A stretch of 64,000 nt of DNA from positions 4,752,882 through 4,816,881 of the forward strand of contig JAYGXS010000004.1 in the NCBI GenBank assembly GCA_036362985.1, read 5' to 3'. Shown here one piece after another: positions 44,909 to 56,025 of the stretch. Under the pieces are notes generated by a model that worked only from the letters and a program-made list of their open reading frames with translations, was not told the DNA's origin and did no database searches. The first letter of the stretch is position 1. Each line of letters begins with the position of its first letter. The position numbers and the translations under genes are program-made. This DNA comes from Ligula intestinalis. Its lineage: Eukaryota; Platyhelminthes; Cestoda; Diphyllobothriidea; Diphyllobothriidae.

Positions 44909-46799
44909 AGACTTGTAATAAACCACTCCCGGTGAACACCCCCCCTTTCTTCTGATCTACTACCTGAGAATTGAATTTTCAGCACTATTACCTCAGGTAG
45001 TCTTAAGCAACGAACTCAGTCGTACTGAGTGTGGATATCGACTTAACTCGTGTGGCATACTATCGTGAAATTTACTTGGATGTGAAATTTACGTTGACCG
45101 GACTGGTTGGTTTCATTCGCAGAGTAGAATAAAAAGTGGATTTCAGCTCTTCATGGAGAAACAAGCAGATAGTTGATCGTCCGCAATTTTGGCTTAAGAG
45201 AGACCTGCCCTTCTGTGAATCATTTTGCACAACTCCGTTTGCAGTTAAAGGAACTCGAAGGGGTCTTGAAGTACCAGAAGGGCGGTCACAGATCACGTTT
45301 TTCGAGATCACGTTTTTCTGAGAGCGTTAGGCTATTTCTTTGTAATGGGAGCCTCTGAGACTGCAGCTGACCAATGAATTCCGGCCACCCTCATAAAAAG
45401 GAAAGGAAAGTAGATGATACTGACCTTGACAATTTATACCATTATAATTTCATTTGTTTCCTTGATAACTTTGATCAAAAGGGAAGCGCGACACCTCAAG
45501 ATCTCTCCAGTTCTTAAATATGTTCTCGCCGCAACCTTGTGTTTACAAGACATTTACCTAATCGTATGACCTACTGCTGAGCTCACGGACAATTGGAGAA
45601 GCCGGGAATTTTATGTCTAACTCGGAAGAAATAGAATTCGAAAAAGCAGATGCGAAATTGATTATTTTAGTTTATCTTACGAAACGAATGAATGCTGTTT
45701 GTTGGCCCGAATTCGAGCCAGACTGCATGTCCAATTCCGTTATTATGACCGACGGCCTCCGCAGATCCTGGCCAATTCTGAAACCAGCCTCGTCTCACTC
45801 AGCTTTCTGCGTGCTATGGGATTTTTAATCTCCACCCAAAAGATAGAACAGCATATGGAAGGTTATTCAATCTGCATATCAGCCCCCTTCCAACTGATCT
45901 ACCCAACCTGGTAATAAGTGAGTTGTGAGACCACTTTAGTAGCCGATTACTACACCGTAATACAGCACTAGCATTTCTGCTGAAGTTGTCAGAAAGGTTT
46001 TTTGAGACTTTCCCAGCACTTCGATGATAACAGTCACGCTACCGTTTTAACCACTACTAGTGGCGGAAGTAAGTATGACCTACTAGCTGCAAAAGTGCAT
46101 AAGATTTGAGCACCGCCTATTTTTGCTTCCACATTTTGTCCGTGTCGCACAGTTCACAGTTTAAAAAAATGACCTACGTACCAATCGCATGTGCCAGAGA
46201 ACGTGCAGGACACAAAAGCGGGAAGCCGCGTGGCGCGTATTGACGTTACCTACAAAAGCGGACCGAGGACCGTGTCCACCTCTGTCCTGAACATCCATGT
46301 TTTTGGGAAGCAACCGGCTCAAGGCACAACCGATTCTTTCATTCTTCATGTGCTGCGTTTAGCTAAACGTGTTTGGCAATATAAAAGGGTGCGACCGTTG
46401 TAAGCTTAGCAGACCTAAGGACAGGACTGATTCTTTTGTGCTGGTGTCCATTGTTGTCCTCTTTTGTGTCAGAGTTGATGCTTTTTTTACATATCACAAT
46501 CCTAAAATTTGACATCATAATACATGAGATAATTTGCCCTATCTAGAAGTAAGCTTTATTCACCAACCAAATTAGGATACATACTCTGCCAAGTTTAACT
46601 GCAACATTCAAAGTGTCCAAATAATTTACAAATCCGCTTAACCAATCGTTTAGCATTGCCTCATCAAATATGATACGAGTATCACGGCACCCTTTTTGAC
46701 GACACTAGATAAGGAACAGCAAAATCGGCATCCCGAGAAGTATATTTTGTAAAAAATCTCTTCATAATTAGTCTGCCTTTTCCTCCTACATTTTCACTG

Positions 46800-47260
46800 C
46801 CCTAATAAATTCAAATATATGTCATGTAAAAAATGTACAGAACATTATTTTCTGTACTGGCCTGATAACAAATTGTATGTTCAAAATTTTTACTTGAAGA
46901 AATGGTAATTTGCGATTTTCAGATTTCCTATTTATGAGAGTTTTTGCGAACATGAAAAAAGCATTCATAAAGTATTTTCCATTGGCTAATGCTGTTTATA
47001 GATTTAGGAATCAATTTCGAACCAAAAGACACCCTTACTTCAAGTATAAAATTTAAAACAAGGAAAATTTGCTATAAAGCGAGTATAAGATAGAATAGCT
47101 TTCAGAATTTTTTCTACAGCATATTTTTGAAATAATTAAGGCAATGAAAATCAATTAGCTAAGGTATATTTATATGGTAACCTTTTTTAACAGAATATGC
47201 TTCTTGATGGTGGCCAAAAATAGGCTCGTTCAAAAGCCGTCATCCTAGGGTGACTGACAT
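46800..47260 (+). repeat. Interspersed repeat related to the 40-41 kb palindrome arms
   Basis: TTCAAATATATGTCATG, AAAATGTACAGAA, ATTATTTTCTGTAC, a CAATGAAAATCAATTAGCTAAGG stretch and AAAAGCCGTCATCCTAGG follow the order seen in the right arm at 40655-41018, with a longer middle section. Diverged, non-coding. Confidence 0.45.
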
Positions 47261-47298
47261 AGGTTGGGATCAGGTCAGATGCTTATCAGTATTGCAAC

Positions 47299-47385
47299 TA
47301 TATTTTATTAATATTACTAATTAATACATATTAATAATATTATTGCATTATTATATTATATTATTGATATTCATATATTGGAATC
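47299..47385. repeat. AT-only low-complexity tract
   Basis: Degenerate ATTATT/AATATT repeats of almost pure A+T; no motif. Confidence 0.7.
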
Positions 47386-48731
47386 GAAATCAAATTTGAA
47401 AATTTCAGCTGACATTTCATGATACAGACACTTTATTGTATTTTAGTTCAACCTACAGTATAGCGCCAACTATATTCTTTGAGTAAATTTCCATAAAAAA
47501 TAGGCCCCATTTCGCCAAAATTCACTTCAGGGTTTTGTAAAAATGTATCTATTATCCTGAAATTTGTCACTTACATTTTTGCTTTCTGAGAGCGCACAGA
47601 ACGTTTGCTGCTGAGTTTTTCTTGACAAAAAGACGTTGTTCAAACTGTCAGTAAGCCGTTTGTTAAGGGCGTTCGTTTAATTTTTTAGAACCCAAGGCTG
47701 CTAAAGATCTAAATATTACTTACCGTTGCACCACGTTTTATGCGCTAGCTAAATCGTTTTAAGGGGCCCTTAATTAATTTGGCCCACCTTTGAAAATTCG
47801 ATGGTCTTGGTCAGAATTGAACCGATGAAAACTTCCAATATAACTTTCTCTTTCTCTAACTGCGATAATGCAATAAAAGCTAGGATAAGTAATAGAAAAT
47901 ATACGCTTATGTCGTTTCTGCCCAACACCAGACAATGGAACAAGCAGGCCCTAACTAAGTTAACTTTGCTTCCGACTTAATTAGTCTAGGGCCGCGCAGT
48001 TTAAACCCAAATTGTTCGGCTCTGTCATTTGCCGCAATCTCTTGCGGCCGCAAAAATGAGCCTTCATCCTCTTCGGTATTTTCCATCAACGGTAGCGAGT
48101 ACCAAGACTCTCTTCAAAGGAGCGGAGTCGCTTGCGAGAAAAAAAGGGCGAGCCTTCCCACGTAAGCATTCATAAACTGCACATCGCCGTTAGGATGAAC
48201 GAACAACAACTGTTCAATTAATGTGACTACTACATTTGCCGAACTGTCATGTCCAATCAACATTCGAAAAAATGCAGCAGGAACCTAGACCCGATAAGCA
48301 GCAACGCCTCCTCTCCAACAGAACGCTGCTTACCTGTTTATTAACTGTGGACGAGGAATGGCTGTCGAATTGCTGTTCCGTTATGTGCGCCGAAGCTTAG
48401 ATGAGCTTCTGACCGAGAAAATGTTTAAGACTAAGTTTCTAAGTACCATCTTTTGATGATCTGCAACTTGGACGAACACATAGTTGTGTTTCTCTTCCGG
48501 GCCGCGAACTGCTTGATTCATGGTCCACGAGCTTCTAGAACATTAACGAGCGCAATGATCTGCCCATGGTGAGCCAGCTGGCCGAGTTTTCATCACGCTA
48601 ACAGCCAACACGAGTGATTACCTTTCAGTGGTAAACCAATCGATTGTTGGATGTCAAATAATCGTTGTCCTAGCATGCCACCATTCTTCGTGTGAGGTGG
48701 AGCTGTAACTTGACACGTTCGGTAGCGGAGC

Positions 48732-48815
48732 GGCTATGTCCCATAAATATCACAATTTCCATGTGATGCTGCCCCTGATGAAGGCTTTAAGCTGGCGAAT
48801 AGAGCACTTGTTCCA
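48732..48815 (+). repeat. Solo PLE-type terminus with degenerate hammerhead-like core
   Basis: GGCTATGTCCCATAAATATC matches GGCTATATCCCATAAATATT at about 31224 in the arm of the 29.9-31.3 kb element. CTGATGA (48775-48781), A, GGCTTTAAGCTGGC and GAAT follow. GAAA is changed to GAAT, so this is a decayed, isolated copy. Confidence 0.5.
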
Positions 48816-49555
48816 GTGATCGCGTATAATGAACATCTTTCTATGTCTGGACAGCCTTTGAGCACGATCCTGAAAAATATATTAGCGTTTACGCGCCGTG
48901 TATTTTATTCCACCCGTATTTTTGCCTAAACAATGTCCCCAACTCTGTACTGCAAGGGCAAACCATATTTATGTGGGTGGCATCTGGCTAAGTAAAGAAA
49001 AGCATTGTGTTCTGGGCCAGTTATTTTTGATATTTTGGTAAACGTCTGCATCCTGTCACCTGGTTTCATATATCATCATTCAGACATATAAATGCCCTAT
49101 TGCACAATTTGAAGCAATCGCTGATATCGGGTTAGTATAATTCAGGAACCAGCGATTGCACAAGACGCACCAACTGAACAAACTGATGACTGGTTGTTGC
49201 CGTACAGGGCTAATTTATTTTTGATGGGAAAATCAGGCGCTAGGTAGACCATTTGCGAAGTATATTGCAGGAAGCCCTGCATTTTGAGTTTCCTAGCAAC
49301 TGCCTTCATCATTTCGTTGTAAGTACTATTCACGTAATCAAGTTGCCAACTATTCGGCTGTTGATTATTGCATCTTTATTTAACAGAAAAACCTAACGTT
49401 TCTTAAAGACATGAAGTGGCACTTATTTCATTTACCTAAGTAACCAAGAATATCTACCAACCAGCCTAGATGCTTCAACAATTTGAGTAACAATAAATTT
49501 GTGCTACTACATTGGATACCCCTAGCCCGCAATATTGTGGTTTCTTCGTGTTTGA

Positions 49556-49979
49556 TTAGTTTAATTTTTAATTTATTATTAAGTCTATTAGTTTGATTTT
49601 GGTCTTAGTTTACTTTAGTTTTAAGTTTATTTAGATACTGCTAAAGTCAGATTAATATACTTGAATAACTACTAAATATGCTGAAATAAACCAACTAAAC
49701 TAAGCTCGACTTGATAAAAATAAGTAACTTACACTTTCACTCAGATTAAACTAATAAACTAAACCTTTAACTAAAACTAAACTGTATTTATACCTCCGGT
49801 CATGTAAAAAGAGATTTCTTGGGTAAGGTTTATTTGAGGTGGTAGAGCATCTTTAGTGTTACTGAAAACGTAACTTTACTATTTTTAGACCAAAACACTA
49901 TCCTATATACTAAAATAAACTACCTCAACTAAACTATTCTATACTAAATAAAAATAAATTAACTATATCAAAGCTCATG
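49556..49979. repeat. Degenerate TAAACT/AGTTTA-rich tract with a 95-bp direct repeat unit
   Basis: The left part is rich in TTAGTTT/AGTTTA and the right part in AAACTAA, so the halves are roughly complementary. A more complex segment at 49791-49885 recurs at 50398-50492 (CTCCG..C.TGTAA, TTCTT.GG.A.GGTT, A..TGGTAGA, ACTGAAAA/ACCGAAAA then TTTAC/TTTAACC). Non-coding. Confidence 0.5.
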
Positions 49980-50138
49980 AAGATGTCCAATCTAAACCAT
50001 CGCTCTAAATTCTTCAAGCAACGCGTCATACAACAGTGAAACAACCTTCCATAGTCAGTCGTGGAGGCCACCTCCCTTCAGATGTGCAAACAACGCTTGG
50101 ATAATTACATGCGTCCCCTCTCCTCTCTCCAAGTATGA
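49980..50138 (+). pseudogene. 3' end of a second LINE reverse transcriptase ORF
   Basis: One frame reads KMSNLNHRSKFFKQRVIQQ, stop, NNLP, stop, SVVEATSLQMCKQRLDNYM. This is the common C-terminal signature of RTE/CR1-type ORFs (R..FF..RV...WN.LP..VV.A.S...FK..LD...); the two stops replace the expected Trp and a polar residue. Only the tail is left, as usual for 5'-truncated LINE copies. Confidence 0.65.
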
Positions 50139-50238
50139 ACTCTATAAACCAGACATATATCGTAAAAAACAATGCTTCTCTCCTCCCTCCAAGTCTGACC
50201 TCTAAAAACCAGACATATATTGTAAAAAAACAATGCTA
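50118..50238 (+). repeat. Two tandem 60-bp units at the LINE 3' end
   Basis: CTCTCCTC(T/C)CTCCAAGT and CCAGACATATAT(C/T)GTAAAAAA recur with a period of 60-61 bp (50118-50177 and 50178-50238). They start at the end of the LINE frame and are probably its 3' untranslated region. Confidence 0.75.
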
Positions 50239-50397
50239 CTCACTGTTTGCCAATTCTATGTTAGTAGTAATCATTTTTTATCGGTGCTTGTACACGTGTT
50301 AAATAGGGTTTTCAAAGGCATTGCCTATTATCCTCACCAAATAAACGGAAAAATAAACTGAAACTGAAATAAACTAAAAGCCAAATTATACTTATCT

Positions 50398-50492
50398 CTC
50401 CGTTCCCGTAAGTCAGAATTCTTCGGCAGGGTTAATCTTAAGTGGTAGATCAACTCTATTGATACCGAAAATTTAACCCTTTTTCTGTATCG
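50398..50492 (+). repeat. Second copy of the 95-bp repeat at 49791-49885
   Basis: Shared blocks are as described for the first copy, with an offset of 607 bp. The pair brackets the LINE tail and its tandem units. Confidence 0.5.
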
Positions 50493-53406
50493 GACTCCGA
50501 TGATGGGTTTGAGAGAGATTCCACAACGTCCGACCAAAAAACGTCATGTTTTCGTGATCTACTTGTCACAGCGCAGCCTGAGGCATGCCCTTCCTTTTGT
50601 TTTATGTTTGGTTCATTTCGTAACTCACCATGTGTGTCGCAAGACATAATTAATGTTGCATTTAACTTACTGATACATACCCGTTATTTTCATTGAAAAG
50701 CTTTCTGAACGCTCGCGTGAGCTAAACTTAATATTATGCACCAAAAAATTTGCAATTAACATGAAAAACTTGCTTTAAATTTCCATTATATTGAGGGCGG
50801 ATGGTAGGGTCGGTAAAGTTGGGTCGAAAGCAGAGTTTTAAGGCTTTTGTGAAAACTATGAACCTAAAGGGACTATTTTTGTCGCTCTCTTCCGGATCAA
50901 ATTTTATTTCTAATTTCAGTAATGCCTGCCATTTAGTATAGTGATAAAAACCTTCCAAACATGTCCTTTGTAATTTCTTACGAGAGTTTGTTTGGCATGC
51001 CCTCAAGATGTCTTCTGTCTTTTCAAATGTTTCTAAACTTTGGCAGCCAGACTGCTGAATTCACAAATCAGGAAATATAGCCAGGATTATGACAGAAGTT
51101 TGGCTTCTAGGAAGACTGTTTCTTGGGGGTGCCAGTTTCATGATCTAAAGGGAAACGTTTGAAGTACAGGGTACCTTTTTGGTGGATCACATCAAAAAAT
51201 GATTATGCGGCGTATTCTCCTTCATAAAACGTGATGAATGCAAACAAATGCAAAAACTATCGGCAATTAAAATACTGAAAATGTGAGTTATTCACTTGGC
51301 CTAGGCCAGAAAACTCCCTTTTGCACGCAGCATATTTAATAAATAGCTTAATCAATTAAAATTTTTACAAATTTGGGCGAAAGTCTATGGTATCCTGTAT
51401 TTTAGCACATCGCCCTGCCAATAGATATCCCATACATTGTTTGCAAGTCCGCGTGGGTTTTCTTTGAAAAGAAAGTAGTCTGCGCTCACCAGTTCAGCCA
51501 GCTGGGACTATCCTTCCCATGAAAATTTGACTGTTTTCGCTATAAGAATCAACAAAAGAAAATGTAATAAAGCTAATTATTTTTAGAAACTTCGAAGTTT
51601 TTATACTTTTTAATTTCAGGCTTAGGTGTTTTGAGGTCCCAAAACGCAGTAATAATGTCTGTGGTCAATTCTCTGTTCAAGCACTCTAAAGCTCTTTCTG
51701 CAATTTCAATTCACTTCTGTAAGTTACTCCAGTTGGGTCCCAAACAAAACTTAGGTCTCATATGAATGATCTGGTGAGGTGCAATTTTACTGAATCCTTG
51801 CTGCTCATGCATAATTTGGAAGCTGGGCATGTAAAAGATATACCGAACGAGGACTTAAAAAGCGCCATTCTTTTATGTACTTTCTAAACTACTGCTGTCT
51901 GAATGTCAACAGACATAGCGAGAAAGAGCCTAAAATAAAAAACATTTTTCATTTGCAACAGAAAATATATTAAATATTTTCAGGAAAGCGGAAAAAAACA
52001 CGAAGTGCCCCAAATGTTATCATAGTTTAATCTTTAAAAAATGAAGGGAGGTTTACATTCATCTGAGAAAAAGCTGAGTAAAGGGCATTTTAAATGCTTA
52101 CTAAAAAGCGAAGGTCTTTTTAAGGTAATGAGAAAATTGTTTTGGGGGTTTCATTTTCGTGGTTCGGAGGTTAACTGTTTAGTTTTTTTCATATGTATGA
52201 TTTAAACGGCTATCTGCATTAGAAAGACGTGTCAGGAACAAACGATTTGGTAAATCTCTTCAAAGAATATCTCTTTGTAACACTTTGACAAGCACGTAGA
52301 ACAATGCTACGTCAAGTACGATCTGAAACGTATTATATTCCACTACTACAATTACCTTAGAAAAAGTTGCAAAAATGAAAATTATCTTAACGTGCCCTTG
52401 CTGGCATATCACGTACACAGAACGGTCTTCAGATAATGGCATGGTCACTTAAATTACCACCCCCTGACAGCATTACTATCTTTTTCTAACAAATCGCATA
52501 GTTTATTAAGCTAATTACAATATAAATGTACAGGCCTGAAGAGCAAACGTATGCTCAACAATTTGCCTTTTAACATAATATTTCGCTTAAGATTGTACCT
52601 AAACATGTATTAACCAGTAACTGGTCCGTCAATCTGTAGCCTTTTATAACATAGTAATCCTCTGCTATCCCTATCTGCGAATTTTAAAGAAAAGCTGTTT
52701 GTTCGATTCGAGATAATCTTAAGTAATATCAAGTGGAAGAATACAGCCAATTTTGTATAGGCTGTTTAGTAATGACCACCTGTAATTTTCTCTGCTTTTT
52801 GGAGGATGTTTAAGTGTAAACACCGATTTTGCACTTTTTCTAAGATTTCTGTTACTTATAATTAACGTTATATTCATTTATAAACCCTTATGCTTAGTCA
52901 ATTCAATATTCTAGGGTAAGCAGTGTCAACTAATTTGGTGCAATGGTTATTTTTTTATGAAATGCATTAAATTTTATAGCCTAATAAATCTAATTTAAAT
53001 AGCCCTCCCCTGTGGTTCTTCGCGCTTCTGCATTGTTTCAGCACTTTGAATGAAAGAAGCTTAGGTGTCTGCCTATGGACGTTCCTCGCTACAAGCTAGA
53101 AACGATAATGCCGAATTTTGAACGTGTTTTTCCCCGGTACAATTTGAAACCAGGCGAAAACAGTAGAATTCCTATATCTCAACAAATGTCGAGGCAGCTC
53201 ATCAGCTGCTTCTTGTCGTTGCATAAGAATGTGAAAGAAGACACATACAGGAGAAGTGAATCTCACAGAATTACTGGTAGCAGCAAGGAACCTGAGTCAG
53301 TTTAAAAATTAATCGATAAAGGACGGGAACGTTAAGTCAACATATGGGGAGTTGTGGATGAGGAAAGTTAACGAAAAACACGTGGGAAATTAAAGTAAAT
53401 GGCCAA

Positions 53407-54262
53407 TCACCAGGGCAGTTGGAGGTTGACGACATGGTCAAGCGGCTTCCATAGGTCAGGTTTCTCCCGCCCTATGTATGCAGCTTCTAAATAGCGCAGG
53501 ATTCGGTTTGTTCGGGCCCGAACAAGTACTCGAAACACTGTTTTAACGTTGACAGAATGACCGCTGTCTAATAGATGCCTGGTAAAGGAGGACCTTGGTA
53601 TTCTGTCTTCTTGCTACAAAAGCCAATTGGGCAAGTGCTCAGCGGCCTTGGCTGCGAGTTGCCTTTGCGTGCGCCCGATGTATTTGCATCCGCAATTATA
53701 TGTGAATTTGTAAACACAATTGGAGGTGGCGTGCAATTGCAGAGCATCCTTTGCCCGTTTTAATGGAATACTTTTGGTAGAACTTAAGACGACCAATTTT
53801 GCTGCGTTGTTGGTCCTTTCTATCATACAGCGTAACCGCCGCTTGATTGTCTTTGAAATGTCGTCAGCTTTGAATGGTTTAGATATCATGACGGGCTTTT
53901 TTGGAACTGACTGTTTCAGAAATTTTGGCCGTAGGGGATTGCTGTACTTTTGAATAAACCGTGCCGGGTAGCCACAGTTGAGTAGGGCTGAGTTAAGACT
54001 AAAAAGCTCTTCTGGTAGAGTCTAACTAGAGCAAATGTTTCTTGCTCGTTGAAATAGGTTATGTACCAGATTACGCTTCCACTGAATTGGCACGAATCTC
54101 ATGAAGTGTAGATATTGCCTCTTTTCAATAATGCCAATATCTGAAGTATATAGACCCTGTTTAGTGGCCGAGAGGAACACTTTAAATTTTTCTTTATCCG
54201 CAAGAGGTTTCAGGCGTCGATTCTTTCGATACAAATAACGCTGAAATAGGTTATCAATAAAT
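53407..54262 (-). pseudogene. Penelope-like element remnant: RT thumb to GIY-YIG endonuclease
   Basis: A single minus-strand frame of about 285 codons keeps PLE order. YRKNRRLKPLADKEKFK and KQGLYTSDIG are followed by FVPIQWKRNLVHNLFQRARN (the conserved end of the reverse transcriptase) and ICSS. After a stop come LPEELFSLNSALLNCGYPARF, the linker with MISKPFKADDISKTIKRRL, TSNCVYKFTYNCGCKYIGRT (CxC and the YIGRT nuclease signature), AAKAAEHLPNW, a second stop, SSFTRHLLDSGHSVN, FRVLVRARTNRILRYLEAAY and EKPDLW. The catalytic Arg of the R..EH motif appears as Lys. Two stops only and no frame shift make it the best preserved PLE piece here. It is 5'-truncated at about 54262. Confidence 0.87.
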
Positions 54263-55449
54263 AATGCCAGTAGGGGAGGGTTGGCTGTCCTTTCTTAGTT
54301 CTTCAGTGGCTATTTACGAATTCAACCGTAGCTGTGTGGTTGAACGTTTAGGCGCCTATTCAAGCGGATTTTTCAGCAGCATACTGACTTGTGACGATTG
54401 GGTAGACGACAATCAAACATTCCGAGTCATGTATGAAGTTCCAAGGAGACAATCTAGGTAGCTGCGACGGCAAAGGCCATAAGGTTGATCAACCCAGCCC
54501 AACGTGCACACAAACACGCCTAATATGAGTCCGGCATACCCGCTTCCACATCTTGCCACGTCATTCAACGGTGATGAAGCATACACACCACTCATTGTTA
54601 AATTCCTCTCCAACTCCAACATTTCATTTCATCTTCAAACTCCACACACAACAGACATTTCCAGCTGCCTTTAGCTCTGTTCCCATGCTCATCTTTAAAT
54701 CGCTGTTTTATCATTCTCTGCTTAATCCTTACTTACAGGTACGAAAGTGAATCACCCACATGTACTTTCACCGAACTTGACTTCTTAAAGCTTTTCCTGG
54801 CCATTGTCAATGAATTCTTCCAATGTACTTGCGACTTAGAAAGATAGAGGAATGCTTTGTTTTGAAGCTAATATCCAAAAGTTTCATCTAAAATGGCTCC
54901 ATTCAAGGAGAGCAATGGCAAAAGTAAGGTAAAAGGTCAAAAATACTCAAAATTAAACGTTCACACGATATAATGAAGACGATGTTATGAGGACAGACCG
55001 GCTTTCAACTTCTCAGTTGCCGTTGTTTACATGTGAGGTAATGTGCTAGGAAAAGGATATGTCGATATAGGGCAAGCAAATGACGGAAGCTTCGCAGCCA
55101 TTAGTTCAGAATGAAGAGGCTAAATTACCTCACGAAGGCTGTGATCAGCACACTGCTTGACCATCTTACAGTTTCGCTGTTTCATAATGTCAGTAAAAAA
55201 AAGATGTACTGGCAACTGAAGAGACCATTTGGAGGATAAGTTTAAAAATAAACGCCTTGGTTGAAGACGCCGGTGAACAGGAACCAGACGGATGGAATTC
55301 ACATTTTGGCATTTCGATTTTTGGGGACAGTCTACATATTGGCATGGTTGTCTTTGGTAAAATAAAATTACCAGCTAAGACATAGGAAACTGAATCAGTC
55401 GTTTCTAGTTTTATAGCCGTTATCAGGTGACACACGCCCCCAAAGTTCT

Positions 55450-55522
55450 GCAACTTAAGGGCTCGAACTCGCGACCTGCTACTTAAAGTTAAATTTCCTT
55501 ATCATTGGGCTTAGGCTCTTTG
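55450..55522 (-). repeat. tRNA-derived SINE head
   Basis: On the minus strand GCCTAAGCCCAATGATAAGG resembles an A box region and is followed by GGTCGCGAGTTCGAGCCC, a good B box, about 38 nt on. The spacing matches an RNA polymerase III internal promoter. The acceptor arm is not paired, so this is a SINE head and not a tRNA gene. The body probably continues to about 55300. Confidence 0.6.
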
Positions 55523-55864
55523 TCAAATTGTTTTCTATCCGGTATACTAGCTACAGTAGGGAATCGAGTGGTAGCAGCAATAATAGTAACGGCTATTGAG
55601 ACTAAAGAAACCGCCATCAGTTAAAATGACTAGTTTTTAATTCCCATATAAATTCAAACGTATTTTTAGAAGAAACACAAGAAGACGCTGTGAGTCTATG
55701 TTTTTTTCATAAAATTCTATATTTGAAGGATGGATATTTTTCAAGTTAAAGTGGTTGCCTTTTTTGGAGACTGGACTGCGGACTATCCTCTGAATGTCCC
55801 TCTCATACTGCTTTTTCACGATTCGGGTTTACCTACAATTGTTGTGCGAGCAGATAGTATTGCC

Positions 55865-56025
55865 ATCAAGGACAATGGAGAATGCAATGGCTATAACTGG
55901 CTTATTAGCCGTCATCAGCCAGTCATACCCAGTTCCAAGTGATGTACCATCCGATGCTCGAAATCGCAACTTTCGGGATCAGAGTCTAACACTTTAACCG
56001 TGGAGCTGTGAGCTCGTTGTCCTGC
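55865..56025 (-). repeat. tRNA-derived SINE, best copy of its family
   Basis: The minus strand starts with ACAGCTCCACGGTTAAAGTG (A box) and GCGATTTCGAGCATC (B box), then a body GGATGGTACATCACTTGG, GTATGACTGGCTGATGACGG and CATTGTCC. Partial copies of the body are at 9917 and 57650. Confidence 0.6.

Larger units (their letters stand above)
44308..44955. mobile_element. Foldback element with near-identical arms and outward hammerhead-like cores
   Basis: The left arm 44308-44404 and right arm 44858-44955 are inverted copies of about 97 bp differing at only a few positions (for example GAGCGG versus GAGTGG, TCTTGTC versus TCTCGTC, and a longer C run on the right). Each arm has a full CTGAAGA / stem / GAAACGTC core. 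The interior of about 450 bp is GC-rich and contains a poly-alanine-coding (GCC/GCT) run. The arm similarity indicates a fairly young insertion. Target-site duplication is not clear; flanking ACCTTAGGTAC and ACCTCAGGTAG are only similar. Confidence 0.75.

Noticed and set aside
53187..53205. Hammerhead core after the 53.4 kb PLE remnant (CTGATGA...GACA, minus strand)
   Set aside because: Stem II cannot form in eight bases and GAAA is lost; kept only as spacing evidence, not as a ribozyme.
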